From the NCBI GenBank assembly GCA_021604005.1, contig BQIV01000001.1, positions 1-64,000 of the forward strand: a DNA stretch of 64,000 nucleotides, written 5' to 3'. The stretch comes from Nitrospirales bacterium. Its GTDB lineage: Bacteria; Nitrospirota; Nitrospiria; Nitrospirales; UBA8639. Positions 35,211-44,364 of this stretch are shown here, one piece after another. Both the position numbers and the translations under genes were made by a program. Numbering within the stretch: position 1 is the first letter of the stretch; the number at the start of each line of letters is the position of its first letter. The notes beneath the pieces are model-generated. The model ran no database searches and was not told the origin of the DNA. It was given only the letters and a program-made list of their open reading frames with translations.

Positions 35211-36491
35211 ATGAGCGAACAACAAACCATCTCCCCCCGTGTACTTGTAGGGGCTGAAGACGAGCCTTGGAGCGTCGAGCCATACGTCCGCCGTGGTGGC
35301 TATGAGGCTTGGAAAACGTGTGTGTTGAAAGAGGATCGCGAGTCAGTCATTGCTGTTCTCAAGCATGCCCATCTTCGCGGTCGAGGCGGGGCAGGCTTTC
35401 CGACAGGCATTAAATGGGAAAAGGTATACAATCACCGGGAGCACGAACGGTATTTTGTGTGCAATGCCGGAGAGCATGAGCCGGGAACCTTCAAGGACCG
35501 GTATCTGCTGAAGCACCATCCCCATCAATTGCTTGAAGGCTGTCTTATTGCGGCATTTACCGTGCGCGCCAAACAAGCCTTTATTTATTTGAATGCCGAA
35601 TTTGAAGAAGAACGAGCAAACTTTGAGCGGGCTATTGAGGAAGCCCGGTCCAAGGGGTTGATTGGGAAAAACATTCTTGGGACGTCTCTTGATCTCGATC
35701 TTGAAATATTTGACGGGCATGGCAGTTATGTAGCGGGTGAAGAAACGGCTATGTTGGAATCCATGCAGGGCCGTCCTGCGCAGCCAAAACAGAAACCGCC
35801 ATTTTACCCAACGGAATTTGGGCTCTATGGCAAACCGACGTTGGTGAATAACGTGGAGACGTTATCAAATATTCCCGCAATTCTGCGAAATGGCGCCGGA
35901 TGGTTTATGCAGGTTGGAACCGAAAAAAGTCCAGGAACGATGCTGTTTTCACTCAGCGGGGCGGTGAATCGGCCCGGTGTGTATGAGCTGCCGATGGGGA
36001 CCCCGATTCGTTATCTCATCGACGAATGCGGTGGGGGGATTCCAGATGGACGGGGACTCAAAGCCGTCTTTCCCGGCGGACCATCTTTTTCTATGATTGG
36101 TCCTGATCAACTTGACTTACCTATGGATTTTGATTCGCTCAAAAAGGCCGGGACAGGTCTCGGGTCTGCCGGGGTCATTGTGGTTGATGATGCAACGTGC
36201 ATGGTGGCCCAGACATTGAAACTCTCCAAGTTTTTTGAAGTCGAGAGTTGTGGGCAATGCCCGCCATGTCGAATCGGAACCGGAGAACTGGCGAAGTTCG
36301 TCGAAAAAATCGAGCAGGGCAAGGGTACGCAAAAAGACCTCGATCAGCTCTTACAAATTTGCGGGTTTGTCAAAGGCACAGGGTTCTGTACTTTGGTGAC
36401 AGGAGCATCCGTCTTGGTGCAAAACAGTCTGCGAATGTTTAAGCACGAATATGAAGAACATATCACACGTCAACGTTGTCCCTTTGCGTAA
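35211..36491 (+). CDS. nuoF: NADH-quinone oxidoreductase subunit F (NuoF/HoxF family)
   Basis: 426 residues. FMN/NADH-binding motifs GRGGAGFPTGIKWEKV and NAGEHEPGTFKDR, and EETAMLESMQGRPAQPKQKPP. The [4Fe-4S] ligands are ESCGQCPPCRIGT plus a later Cys in CGFVKGTGFCTL. It oxidises NADH and passes electrons via FMN to the N3-type cluster. No nuoE or nuoG lies beside it. A [2Fe-2S] ferredoxin follows 33 bases later, which suggests a reduced NADH dehydrogenase module feeding a ferredoxin. The exact complex cannot be told. Confidence 0.9.
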   Translation: MSEQQTISPRVLVGAEDEPWSVEPYVRRGGYEAWKTCVLKEDRESVIAVLKHAHLRGRGGAGFPTGIKWEKVYNHREHERYFVCNAGEHEPGTFKDRYLLKHHPHQLLEGCLIAAFTVRAKQAFIYLNAEFEEERANFERAIEEARSKGLIGKNILGTSLDLDLEIFDGHGSYVAGEETAMLESMQGRPAQPKQKPPFYPTEFGLYGKPTLVNNVETLSNIPAILRNGAGWFMQVGTEKSPGTMLFSLSGAVNRPGVYELPMGTPIRYLIDECGGGIPDGRGLKAVFPGGPSFSMIGPDQLDLPMDFDSLKKAGTGLGSAGVIVVDDATCMVAQTLKLSKFFEVESCGQCPPCRIGTGELAKFVEKIEQGKGTQKDLDQLLQICGFVKGTGFCTLVTGASVLVQNSLRMFKHEYEEHITRQRCPFA

Positions 36492-36524
36492 ACCGCTACC
36501 AATGATTCACGCCGTGTAATTGCG

Positions 36525-36869
36525 ATGCCTCGTGTGACGTTTATACATCCTGAAGGGAAGAGTGGAAACGTTGAGGAGAATCTGACGCTGTTGGAAGCGG
36601 CTGAAGTTCTCGGATTTCCTCTCACACATGATTGTGGCGGCAACGCCTCCTGCACGACTTGCCGGGTTGATGTCGCAATGGGTGGCGAGAACCTTTCCGA
36701 AATTGATTTTGAAGAGCAAGACCTTCTAGACCGTGAAGCCCTTACTGAAGCGTACCATCGATTGGGATGTCAGGCTCGCGTATTAGGTGACGTCATGGTC
36801 CAAGTCCCTGAGCAAAAATGGGGAGACACCACGTTGAGCGATCAAGATTCTAGTGAGAATGCATCATAA
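36525..36869 (+). CDS. [2Fe-2S] ferredoxin
   Basis: 114 residues. Cysteine ligands in the pattern DCGGNASCTTCRV (C-x5-C-x2-C) with the fourth in LGCQARV, as in adrenodoxin/Isc-type ferredoxins. It sits 33 bases behind nuoF, so it is a likely electron partner of NuoF; an Isc-like role in cluster assembly is the alternative. Confidence 0.9.
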   Translation: MPRVTFIHPEGKSGNVEENLTLLEAAEVLGFPLTHDCGGNASCTTCRVDVAMGGENLSEIDFEEQDLLDREALTEAYHRLGCQARVLGDVMVQVPEQKWGDTTLSDQDSSENAS

Positions 36870-36963
36870 GTCATTTCTTTGACCGGCACATATTCATCAA
36901 CTTCTCCCTCTCGCCTACGAACCATTTCAATTGTTATCTTTATTGATAGGGTCACGTCACGAC

Positions 36964-37365
36964 ATGGCAACCAAGGTAACGATCACGCAAGCCTTTCACT
37001 TTTCAGCCGCACACCGGTTGCATACTGAGCAGTTAAGTCTGGAGGTGAATCGGCAAATTTTTGGAAAATGCAATAATCTTCACGGCCATGGTCACAACTA
37101 TACCGTTTTTGTGACCGTGTGTGAGGATGGGGCGTCTCCTCTTCTTCGCGGCGAGCTCAATCGACTTGTTACCGAACGGATTGTTCGCCGGTTTGATCAT
37201 CAACATTTGAACTATGATCCAGCCTTTCAGGATGTCGTGACGACGGGCGAGAATCTTGCCAAACTCATTTGGGGATTACTGGTGAAAGAAATTCCTGATC
37301 GTCGATTACAAAAAATTGGTGTGCTCGAAACGCGCGATAATTATTTTGAGTATGTTGGTGATTGA
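36964..37365 (+). CDS. 6-pyruvoyl-tetrahydropterin synthase / QueD family protein
   Basis: 133 residues. Zinc ligands: FHFSAAHRLH and LHGHGHNYTV. Catalytic Cys in FGKCNNLHGHGH; terminal ETRDNYFEYVG. The family converts dihydroneopterin triphosphate to 6-pyruvoyl-tetrahydropterin or 6-carboxytetrahydropterin (queuosine path). The folE gene 77 bases downstream makes its substrate. No queC, queE or sepiapterin reductase is present to decide the pathway. ATG 36,964 is preferred to a start 11 codons earlier. Confidence 0.87.
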   Translation: MATKVTITQAFHFSAAHRLHTEQLSLEVNRQIFGKCNNLHGHGHNYTVFVTVCEDGASPLLRGELNRLVTERIVRRFDHQHLNYDPAFQDVVTTGENLAKLIWGLLVKEIPDRRLQKIGVLETRDNYFEYVGD

Positions 37366-37442
37366 TTGCCGAATTGCTTCTTCACATCGTGTTCACAAAC
37401 ATGATGCTCATAAGGAGAAGGAGAAAGGATTAACTCACGTCT

Positions 37443-38072
37443 ATGGCTAAAAAACGGGTTGATGCGAGTTCGCGAAAAGCCAGAGTTGTCTCTGTGCCTC
37501 CAGACACAGCGGTCCAACAATCTCATATAGAATCAACGGTGCACACCTTGTTGACGCAACTCGGCGAAGACCCTGCACGTCATGGGCTGCACGATACGCC
37601 TAAGCGGGTTGCCAAGGCGCTCTCGTTTTTAACAAAAGGGTATCAGCAAGATATTGATGTCCTCCTGAATGGGGCATTGTTTCCAATTGATTATGACGAA
37701 ATGGTGATCGTCAAAGACATCGATTTTTATAGTTTATGTGAACATCATATGCTGCCGTTTTTCGGGAAATGTCATGTCGGATACATCCCTCGTAAACATG
37801 TGGTGGGACTCAGCAAAATTCCTCGATTGGTTGATGCGTTCAGCCGTCGGCTTCAAGTGCAAGAACGTCTCACCGTACAGATTGCCAAGACGCTTCAGGA
37901 AAAACTCAATCCCCATGGCGTCGGGGTGGTGATTGAAGCTCGGCATTTGTGTATGAGCATGCGTGGGGTGGAAAAACAGAATACGATTGCCGTCACGAGT
38001 GAAATGCAAGGCGTCTTCCGGAAACAACAACAAACTCGGGAAGAATTCCTCAAACTCATTCGTCAAAGTTAA
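37443..38072 (+). CDS. folE: GTP cyclohydrolase I FolE
   Basis: 209 residues. Zinc ligands in LCEHHMLPFFGKCHVGY and RHLCMSMRGV. Also DTPKRVAKAL, GLSKIPRLVDAFSRRLQVQERLT and QNTIAVTSEM. It converts GTP to dihydroneopterin triphosphate, the first step of folate, biopterin and 7-deazaguanine synthesis. It follows the PTPS-family gene on the same strand, likely in one operon. Confidence 0.95.
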   Translation: MAKKRVDASSRKARVVSVPPDTAVQQSHIESTVHTLLTQLGEDPARHGLHDTPKRVAKALSFLTKGYQQDIDVLLNGALFPIDYDEMVIVKDIDFYSLCEHHMLPFFGKCHVGYIPRKHVVGLSKIPRLVDAFSRRLQVQERLTVQIAKTLQEKLNPHGVGVVIEARHLCMSMRGVEKQNTIAVTSEMQGVFRKQQQTREEFLKLIRQS

Positions 38073-38214
38073 CGAACTTCTTCTCCACGAGCAGACCCGA
38101 TTGACCTCTTTCAACGAAAAGAGTATGATCGCCTCATTATTTGGGTATTTTCATATTCCACGGATGGACACGTTGCGCAGGAAGCGCAGGTCTCATCAAG
38201 GTTTATAGCATTTT

Positions 38215-38436
38215 CTAGACTTTCAGCAAGTTGATTAAGCGTGTGCTCACGTACTGCTTCGAGTCCTGCTCACTTGAGGTGGTTGGTTGTTCATAACAGA
38301 GGGGCAAGCCTTCTACCATCTCCGTTACCTTTTTTACGTGTTCGTATAATTCTTCTTTCAGCGATTTCGCGTCTTTCCGGAGTGCTTCTCTAAAACTTGA
38401 GACTTTTTCTCCGCATGAGCCTGTGGGATATTTCAT
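38215..38436 (-). CDS. Small hypothetical protein
   Basis: 73 residues from ATG 38,436 (open to 38,508). The central part (FREALRKDAKSLKEELYEHV) is a charged helix; no known domain. The ribosome-binding site is poor. It could be a genuine small gene or chance; nothing on the other strand competes here. Confidence 0.3.
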   Translation of the reverse strand: MKYPTGSCGEKVSSFREALRKDAKSLKEELYEHVKKVTEMVEGLPLCYEQPTTSSEQDSKQYVSTRLINLLKV

Positions 38437-38508
38437 TCCATTACATCTCGTGTAAGCAAATGAAGCAGGCATGAGTTGTGATGAAGGCCTGACTTGAACA
38501 CCTGTCAT

Positions 38509-38855
38509 CAGAGCATCATTAGCTATCTGGGCTCAGAGTAGACTGCCTTTCAAGCGCTCTTTCACACACAACAATCGTGTTCAAGCACACCTGTCATACA
38601 GAGATCAGTTTCGATGATTGAGTGACGCTGTCGAATGTCTGTGAGAACCACGGGGCCTTGCATGTATCGTGTCCAAGCATTCTGATATGTATGTGGATTC
38701 GCTATATCTTCGGAAACTGTTGGGTAATATAGCTAATCCACATACATTCCGAACAGGAAAATACACCTATAGCGAATTTCAATTCGGTCCAGTTAATGCC
38801 TAAGGACTTTTAACGCGGTGTCAAACGCTCAATAACGGTTTTGCTATTGAAAGAA
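38509..38855. other. Intergenic holding the dispersed repeat
   Basis: About 350 bases between the small hypothetical frame and the hydrolase gene. Apart from repeat copy C (38,684-38,779) no gene or RNA is seen. Confidence 0.4.
38684..38779. repeat. Dispersed repeat copy C (palindromic, most complete)
   Basis: GTATGTGGATTCGCTATAT at 38,689 faces ATATAGCTAATCCACATAC at 38,727, forming a large inverted repeat around a 19-base centre. It continues with ATTCCGAACAGGAAAATACACCTATAGCGAAT-type sequence, the same unit-spacer-unit order as copy A. Confidence 0.75.
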
Positions 38856-39647
38856 CTATAAGAATGATTCCAGTGCCTGATTGAAGGCGTCAGGTTGTTC
38901 TAGGTTCGACAGATGTCCTGCGTCAGGAATAGCAACGAGTGTGGCTTGTGAGATGCGTTCTGCCATGTAGTGGGATTCGGAGGGTGGGGTTGCGACATCA
39001 TTTTCACCTACGATGATCAACGTGGGACAGGTAATTTTTGATAAGAGTGATGTCGAGTCTGGTCGTGCGGCCATGGCCATGAGATCGACGACGATGCCCG
39101 GTGAGTGATTGTTCAGAATCATTGAACGGACCTGTTTCACGAGATCTTCTCGATGTTCAACAGTCTTCGCCGAGAGAAGTTTCGGGATCATCATATCGGC
39201 AATCGTGGCTGACCCTTCTTTATAGGCTGTTTGCGCCATGGCTAGGCGCCCGGCCTTTCCTTCTTCATTGTCAGCTTGTGCACGCGTGTCAGCGAGCACA
39301 AGTGTCTTCACCATGTTAGGGAACAATCGATAGTACGCAAAAAGGACATACCCTCCCATTGAAAGTCCAATGAACGTCGCTTGTTGTACGTTCAGATGAC
39401 GTAAGAGTTCATAGACATCTTTCGCATAGTCTTCAAGTGTGAAATTCCACAAGAATGTATCAGACTCTCCATGTCCTCGAAGATCGATGGTGATGACTCG
39501 ATACTGTTTCGATAAGGTTTCAACTTGGGGTTCCCACATGAGTTGAGATAGAGGAAATGCATGGAGAAAGACAAGTGGTTGGCCTTTTCCTGAATCTGTG
39601 TACGCTAAATGAATCCTGTTAACGTGTGCCTTCACAACATCCTCCAT
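38856..39647 (-). CDS. Alpha/beta hydrolase
   Basis: 263 residues. Oxyanion segment VFLHAFPLSQLMW, DLRGHGESD, nucleophile in GLSMGGYV, acid in VGENDVATPP and His in PDAGHLSNLEQP. The pattern resembles 3-oxoadipate enol-lactonase or esterase-type enzymes, but no aromatic-degradation gene is nearby, so the substrate is open. Cytoplasmic. Confidence 0.87.
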   Translation of the reverse strand: MEDVVKAHVNRIHLAYTDSGKGQPLVFLHAFPLSQLMWEPQVETLSKQYRVITIDLRGHGESDTFLWNFTLEDYAKDVYELLRHLNVQQATFIGLSMGGYVLFAYYRLFPNMVKTLVLADTRAQADNEEGKAGRLAMAQTAYKEGSATIADMMIPKLLSAKTVEHREDLVKQVRSMILNNHSPGIVVDLMAMAARPDSTSLLSKITCPTLIIVGENDVATPPSESHYMAERISQATLVAIPDAGHLSNLEQPDAFNQALESFL

Positions 39648-39928
39648 AATGCCGGTAACTCAGTCTCACCTGTTTTCAGTATTCCTCTTCAAAATAAGCC
39701 TCCTAATAGAGGGGAGGAAATATGATGATTCTACTCAGTCTGATTTGCGTGTCATAGATGAATGGTTATAGCATACTATAGCGAAACCAAAGAACATCTA
39801 GCCGAATTGGATACACTGACACAGCGCGAATAGCCACTACAGAATTTACAAAGCGTATAGGGATGGCTATAGCAACCTTTTTCAACCTAAACGGCCCATA
39901 ACGAATCTTTTCACGGATAGAACCGTTA

Positions 39929-41257
39929 ATGAATGAAGTTGGACAGTCTGAGTTGTTTCCAACTCTCGGTGAAACGCCATCTGTGTCAGCCCCATTGGCT
40001 GATCGCATGCGCCCACGAGATTTTTCGGAGTTTGTTGGTCAAGATGATGTCTTAGGTTCAGATACACCATTACGGCGAGCAATAGAAAACGACAAGCTTC
40101 CCTCCTTGATTCTCTGGGGGCCTCCAGGTTCTGGTAAAACTACGCTGGCAGGGTTGATTGCGCGAAAAGTTCGCGGAGCGTTTGTGCCTTTTTCTGCGGT
40201 ACTAAGTGGAGTGCCAGAACTACGCACGATTTTGAAAACTGCCAAACAGCGTCAAACAGTTTCCGGACAGCGAACGGTTCTTTTTGTCGATGAGATTCAT
40301 CGATTTAACAAGGCGCAGCAAGACGCCTTCCTACCACATGTTGAACGTGGTGAGATTACGCTGATTGGGGCGACTACCCAGAACCCGTCGTTTGAGATCA
40401 TTGCTCCATTACTCTCACGTTCACTTGTTGTGACCTTGGAGCAACTTTCAGAAGAAGCCATGAGTCAAATAGTGGATCGTGCGTTGACGGATACGGAACG
40501 GGGATTTGGAGCAGCCAATCTTGCTCTGACGAAGGAAGCCCGTTCGATCATCATCCGGTATGGAAACGGCGATGCCCGCTCCATGTTGACGGCCTTAGAG
40601 TTTGTCGTCAATCAAGCGAAATCATCGACAGCAGAGTCTGTGGTGATTGAGCCGGCAGCCGTTCAAGTGGCGCTTCAAAAAAAGGTGCTTCGCTATGATC
40701 GAGATGGTGAAGAACATTACAACCTGATTTCAGCCTACATCAAAAGCCTGCGTGATTCGGATCCGGATGGAGCCTTGTATTGGCTTGCGCGGATGTTGGA
40801 AGGAGGAGAAGATCCCAAATTTATCGCTCGACGCATGGTGATCTTTGCATCAGAGGATGTGGGAAATGCCAATCCCCAAGCTTTACTCATTGCGACCGCG
40901 GTCTTTAAGGCTGCTGAAGTGATTGGCCCGCCGGAAGTGCACATCAACTTGGCGCATGGCACGACCTATCTGGCCACAAGCGCAAAAAGCAATGCGTCAT
41001 ATGTAGGATTAAAAGAGGCCTTAAGCGACGCTCAGGATCTTGGCAACCTTCCCGTTCCTATGCATCTTCGAAATGCCGTCACGTCCTTGATGAAGGGGAT
41101 GGGCTATGGCAAGGGGTATCGATACGCTCATGACGATCCCAAAGCGAAGGAGGAACAAGGTCATTTACCAAAAGAGCTGCAAGGTCGAAAGTATTACAGG
41201 CCTGTTCAAGATACAGAAAAGTTAACAAATGAAGAAGATGATGAGGTATCCTGGTAA
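39929..41257 (+). CDS. rarA: Replication-associated recombination protein RarA (MgsA)
   Basis: 442 residues. AAA+ domain with WGPPGSGKTTLAG (Walker A), VDEIHRFNKAQQDAFLPHVE (Walker B and sensor region) and ATTQNPSFEI (sensor 1). The C-terminal tetramerisation domain includes EDVGNANPQAL and AMHLRNAVT-like PMHLRNAVTSLMK. It acts at stalled replication forks and works with SSB and RecA-dependent processes. The gene stands alone. The 280 bases upstream are AT-rich, with a partial repeat-like TATAGCGAA at 39,777. Confidence 0.95.
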   Translation: MNEVGQSELFPTLGETPSVSAPLADRMRPRDFSEFVGQDDVLGSDTPLRRAIENDKLPSLILWGPPGSGKTTLAGLIARKVRGAFVPFSAVLSGVPELRTILKTAKQRQTVSGQRTVLFVDEIHRFNKAQQDAFLPHVERGEITLIGATTQNPSFEIIAPLLSRSLVVTLEQLSEEAMSQIVDRALTDTERGFGAANLALTKEARSIIIRYGNGDARSMLTALEFVVNQAKSSTAESVVIEPAAVQVALQKKVLRYDRDGEEHYNLISAYIKSLRDSDPDGALYWLARMLEGGEDPKFIARRMVIFASEDVGNANPQALLIATAVFKAAEVIGPPEVHINLAHGTTYLATSAKSNASYVGLKEALSDAQDLGNLPVPMHLRNAVTSLMKGMGYGKGYRYAHDDPKAKEEQGHLPKELQGRKYYRPVQDTEKLTNEEDDEVSW

Positions 41258-41370
41258 TTCAAAGAATTCAACTTGTCCCTTCTGAAGGTTCAGCCCTTCT
41301 GCCCTCGTGGATCTTTCGTTCGATTTTCAACTTGCAAATAAGAACCTTGTTAGTTGTGGAATTTGAGTTA

Positions 41371-41401
41371 CACGTAATTATGTGATATACATAATTACGT
41401 G
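41371..41401. promoter_or_regulatory. Palindromic operator of the toxin-antitoxin operon
   Basis: Perfect 13-bp inverted repeat CACGTAATTATGT / ACATAATTACGTG separated by GATAT, 25 bases before the antitoxin start. It overlaps a TATACA-type -10, so binding of the ribbon-helix-helix antitoxin would repress the operon. Confidence 0.8.
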
Positions 41402-41426
41402 AATAATTGTTTTTCAGGAGGCTGTG

Positions 41427-41672
41427 ATGGAGCATCAAAATGTTACCCTTTCTCTCCCCAAAGCCCTTTTAAAGAAAGCCAAAATTGTTGCAGCGCAGGA
41501 AGAAAAGTCTCTGAGCGAATTGATGAGAGAAGTGTTACGAGGGAAGGTTGAGCAACAAACAGGTTATGAAAAGGCCAAGCAGCGGCATCTCACGCTACTG
41601 AATCGGGGGTTGAATCTAGGAACAAACGGACGTTCCTCCTATACTCGAGAGGAACTGCATGGCCGTACCTAA
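41427..41672 (+). CDS. Ribbon-helix-helix antitoxin (VapB/CopG type)
   Basis: 81 residues. VTLSLPKALLKKAKIVAAQEEKSLSELMREVLRG (cited here by its parts VTLSLPKALL and SLSELMREVL) is a typical ribbon-helix-helix DNA-binding segment; the C-terminal tail likely wraps the toxin. ATG 41,427 follows AGGAGG by 5 bases. It overlaps the toxin gene by 14 bases and sits behind a perfect palindromic operator. Confidence 0.85.
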   Translation: MEHQNVTLSLPKALLKKAKIVAAQEEKSLSELMREVLRGKVEQQTGYEKAKQRHLTLLNRGLNLGTNGRSSYTREELHGRT

Positions 41673-42084
41673 GATTTTTGTAGATACGAATGTGTTGGTG
41701 TATGCTCATGACAAGACGGCTGAGCGAAAACATGATGTCGCAAGAGAAGAAATTCGAAAGCTGTGGGAGACGGAAACAGGAGTAATCAGTACTCAGGTCC
41801 TTCAGGAATTATTCGTCAGTTTGACCCAAAAAATTCCAATGCCCATTGAGCGGCGAAAGGCTCGCACTATTCTTGAAGATCTTTGTGTCTGGGAGGTCGT
41901 TGTGAATGATGAACAGTCCGTGCTTGGAGCTATTGATTTGCAAGCGAAGTTGCGCTTGTCCTTTTGGGATTCCCTTATTCTTGAATCGGCATGTCGAAGC
42001 GGGGCCACGACTCTGTATTCCGAAGATCTCTCGAATGGTCAACAGATAGGGCAAATGACTATTGTGAATCCTTTTGAAATTTGA
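41659..42084 (+). CDS. PIN-domain toxin (VapC type)
   Basis: 141 residues. Acidic active-site residues of the PIN ribonuclease fold: D9 (FVDTNVLVY), E50 (TQVLQELF), D104 (SFWDSLILESA) and D123 (YSEDLSNGQ). Such toxins cleave tRNA or rRNA when released from the antitoxin. Translation is coupled to the antitoxin by the 14-base overlap, with GAGGA before the ATG. Confidence 0.9.
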   Translation: MAVPKIFVDTNVLVYAHDKTAERKHDVAREEIRKLWETETGVISTQVLQELFVSLTQKIPMPIERRKARTILEDLCVWEVVVNDEQSVLGAIDLQAKLRLSFWDSLILESACRSGATTLYSEDLSNGQQIGQMTIVNPFEI

Positions 42085-42182
42085 TGCTGAACCTCTTTCC
42101 CCAATCGAGTATTTTTGAGGTACTTTGATGAGTAAATTAGTCTGATTTAAGTACGAGGTGTGAGATAGACAGAGATATGAAG

Positions 42183-44039
42183 TTAGAGCTCTTCGAATTG
42201 ACTCTTCGACGATTCTAGCTTCGTCGAGAGCTCAGACCATTTTGTCGTCAATTTTTCGAGCTCTCTTCCCCACGTTTCCCGTTCCTGGTGAAGTGTATTC
42301 CAGCGGCTATAATCTTGATATGTCGACGGATCGGCCAATTCTTTATCCCGCTGGCCAATCCGTTCTTCAAGCCTTGTAATTTCTTCTTCAGCTTTGCTCA
42401 CTTGCTTCTCAAGCCGAGCGACCGTTTTCGACAGTTCTCGTCGCGAAGGTCCTGGCGGTGCGAGTGGAGCTGGCGATGCTTTGGCCGTTTGACCCTTGGG
42501 TTGTTTATGCTGTGTATGGTGTTTGGTGGGTTTTGCTGAGTTGATGGCTTTGGTCGATTGTTTGATCGATTCCCATTCCTGAGCGCGTTTCCAGAGGTAA
42601 TACTCATAGTCGCCAATGTAGTCGCGGGCTTTTCCTTCATCGATTTCCACCACACGGGTGGCGGCACGAGAAAGAAAGACCGGGTCATGTGAGATAAACA
42701 CGATTGTTCCCGGAAATGTGGTGAGCGCATCGGTTAGGACGTCGACCGAAGTCGGGTCTAAATGGTTCGTGGGTTCGTCTAAGAGGAGTGTGTTGGCGGG
42801 TTCGATCAGCATGCGTGCTAGAGCGACACGATTGCGTTCGCCCCCACTGAGGGCTTTAATCGGCTTTTTTTGATCATCCCCTGAAAATAAAAAGACGCCA
42901 GCGATACTGCGCAAGAAATTTCTTTCGGCGCGTGGAGCCGCTTCTTCAAGAGAATCAAGAATGGAATGCTCGGGGTTCAGGATTTCGGCTTGATGCTGTG
43001 CAAAATAATGCACCGTGACTTCGTGCCCTAAGGTCCGAGCGCCCTGTTCAAACTCCAAGACGCCGGCGAGTATTTTTAAGAGCGTGGATTTTCCCGCACC
43101 GTTTTCACCAACCAATGCGACCTTTTGCCCTCTCGCGACGGAAAAGTCGATCCCGTCGTAAATAACTTTTTCTCCGTAGGCTTTGTGAATGTTTTGTAAC
43201 TCTATCACCTGTTTCCCGCTAGGGCTCGGTTCCGGGAATTTAAAGCGAATGCGTTTGCCGTCACGCTTCCGTTCGATCAGTTTGACTTTTTCAAGTTGTT
43301 TAATCCGAGATTGCACTTGACTGGCTTTGTTGGCTTGGTAGCGAAACCGGTCGACAAAGGTTTGAACGCGCGCGACTTCCTTGGCTTGCCGGTTCGCGGC
43401 TGCTGCCTCTTGTGCATCTCGCTCTGCGCGAAGCTTTTGAAAGGTTGTATAATCGCCTCGGTATTCTTGGATAGTGTAATTCCGTAATTCCCAAATGTGC
43501 GTCACCATTCGGTCGAGGAAAGCGGTATCATGGCTAATCATGACCAATGTCATTCGGGCGGATAATAAGAAGTTCTCAAGCCATGCTTGCGTGGCCTGAT
43601 CGAGGTGGTTCGTGGGTTCGTCCAACATGAGGACATCCGGTTCTGACAGCAGGAGGTGAGCGAGGGCCACGCGCATACGATATCCGCCAGATAACGTGTG
43701 CATGCTCCTTTCCCAGTCACCTTCACCCATCCCCAGGCCGGCGAGGATTCGTTTGGCCTCATGTTCGGGATATTCATTCCGATGAGTGGCTTCAATAATG
43801 GTTCGACCGGGAAGGGTTTCGAGTTCCTGGGGGAGATAGCCTATTTTAAGATGCGGGCGTTTCCGGACTCTGCCTTCGTCAGGTTCGTCGGTGCCATGAA
43901 TGATACGCAGTAACGTAGTTTTTCCTGTGCCGTTGGGGCCAACGATTCCCACGCGCGTATCTGGGCGCAGATGAGCCGAGGCTTGGTCGAATAGGGTTTT
44001 CGTTGGATATTCCTTTGTGAGGTTTTCGATATGAAACAT
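42183..44039 (-). CDS. ABC-F family ATPase (YdiF/Uup-like)
   Basis: 618 residues, no membrane segment. Two ABC domains: Walker A GPNGTGKTTLL and GENGAGKSTLL, signatures LSGGYRMRV and LSGGERNRV, Walker B MLDEPTNHLD and LLDEPTNHLD. They are joined by a charged linker (about 205-290) and end in a C-terminal coiled coil (about 540-615). ABC-F proteins bind the ribosomal E site and relieve stalled or drug-bound ribosomes; this one is a housekeeping type rather than a clear resistance factor. Confidence 0.92.
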   Translation of the reverse strand: MFHIENLTKEYPTKTLFDQASAHLRPDTRVGIVGPNGTGKTTLLRIIHGTDEPDEGRVRKRPHLKIGYLPQELETLPGRTIIEATHRNEYPEHEAKRILAGLGMGEGDWERSMHTLSGGYRMRVALAHLLLSEPDVLMLDEPTNHLDQATQAWLENFLLSARMTLVMISHDTAFLDRMVTHIWELRNYTIQEYRGDYTTFQKLRAERDAQEAAAANRQAKEVARVQTFVDRFRYQANKASQVQSRIKQLEKVKLIERKRDGKRIRFKFPEPSPSGKQVIELQNIHKAYGEKVIYDGIDFSVARGQKVALVGENGAGKSTLLKILAGVLEFEQGARTLGHEVTVHYFAQHQAEILNPEHSILDSLEEAAPRAERNFLRSIAGVFLFSGDDQKKPIKALSGGERNRVALARMLIEPANTLLLDEPTNHLDPTSVDVLTDALTTFPGTIVFISHDPVFLSRAATRVVEIDEGKARDYIGDYEYYLWKRAQEWESIKQSTKAINSAKPTKHHTQHKQPKGQTAKASPAPLAPPGPSRRELSKTVARLEKQVSKAEEEITRLEERIGQRDKELADPSTYQDYSRWNTLHQERETWGRELEKLTTKWSELSTKLESSKSQFEEL

Positions 44040-44140
44040 GATTTAACGCATTTTTCCTATAATACGGCGGTCTCAGCGTCCGTCCTAATGTAAAAAAGAG
44101 AAGGTAAAGCGTGCTGAAGGGTTTGTTACTGAAGAAATAG

Positions 44141-44216
44141 TGGTGGAGCTGGCCGGGATTGAACCGGCGACCTCGTGAATGCCATTCACGCGCGCTCCCA
44201 ACTGCGCCACAGCCCC
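44141..44216 (-). tRNA. tRNA-Ala (anticodon GGC)
   Basis: Full 76-base cloverleaf on the minus strand: acceptor GGGGCTG / CAGCTCC, D arm GCGC..GCGC, anticodon stem CGTGA / TCACG with loop ATGGCAT, T arm GCCGG / CCGGC, encoded CCA. Confidence 0.95.
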
Positions 44217-44326
44217 ACTCGCAAGGATGATGCTAACATGGGATAGTATACCGGTCAAGGTAAAGACGTGCGTACGTCTCGACAACACAGCATAAAAAAC
44301 ATACATGGTAATAATGTACAGCGATA

Positions 44327-44355
44327 TTGACAAAGTTTACGGTCCGACCTACGAT
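44327..44355 (+). promoter_or_regulatory. Probable purA promoter
   Basis: Consensus -35 TTGACA at 44,327 and TACGAT at 44,350 with a 17-base spacer, 85 bases before the purA start. Confidence 0.65.
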
Positions 44356-44364
44356 GACACTGGT

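Noticed and set aside
39777-39790. Fourth copy of the dispersed repeat
   Set aside because: Only about nine bases match (TATAGCGAA), too short to call.
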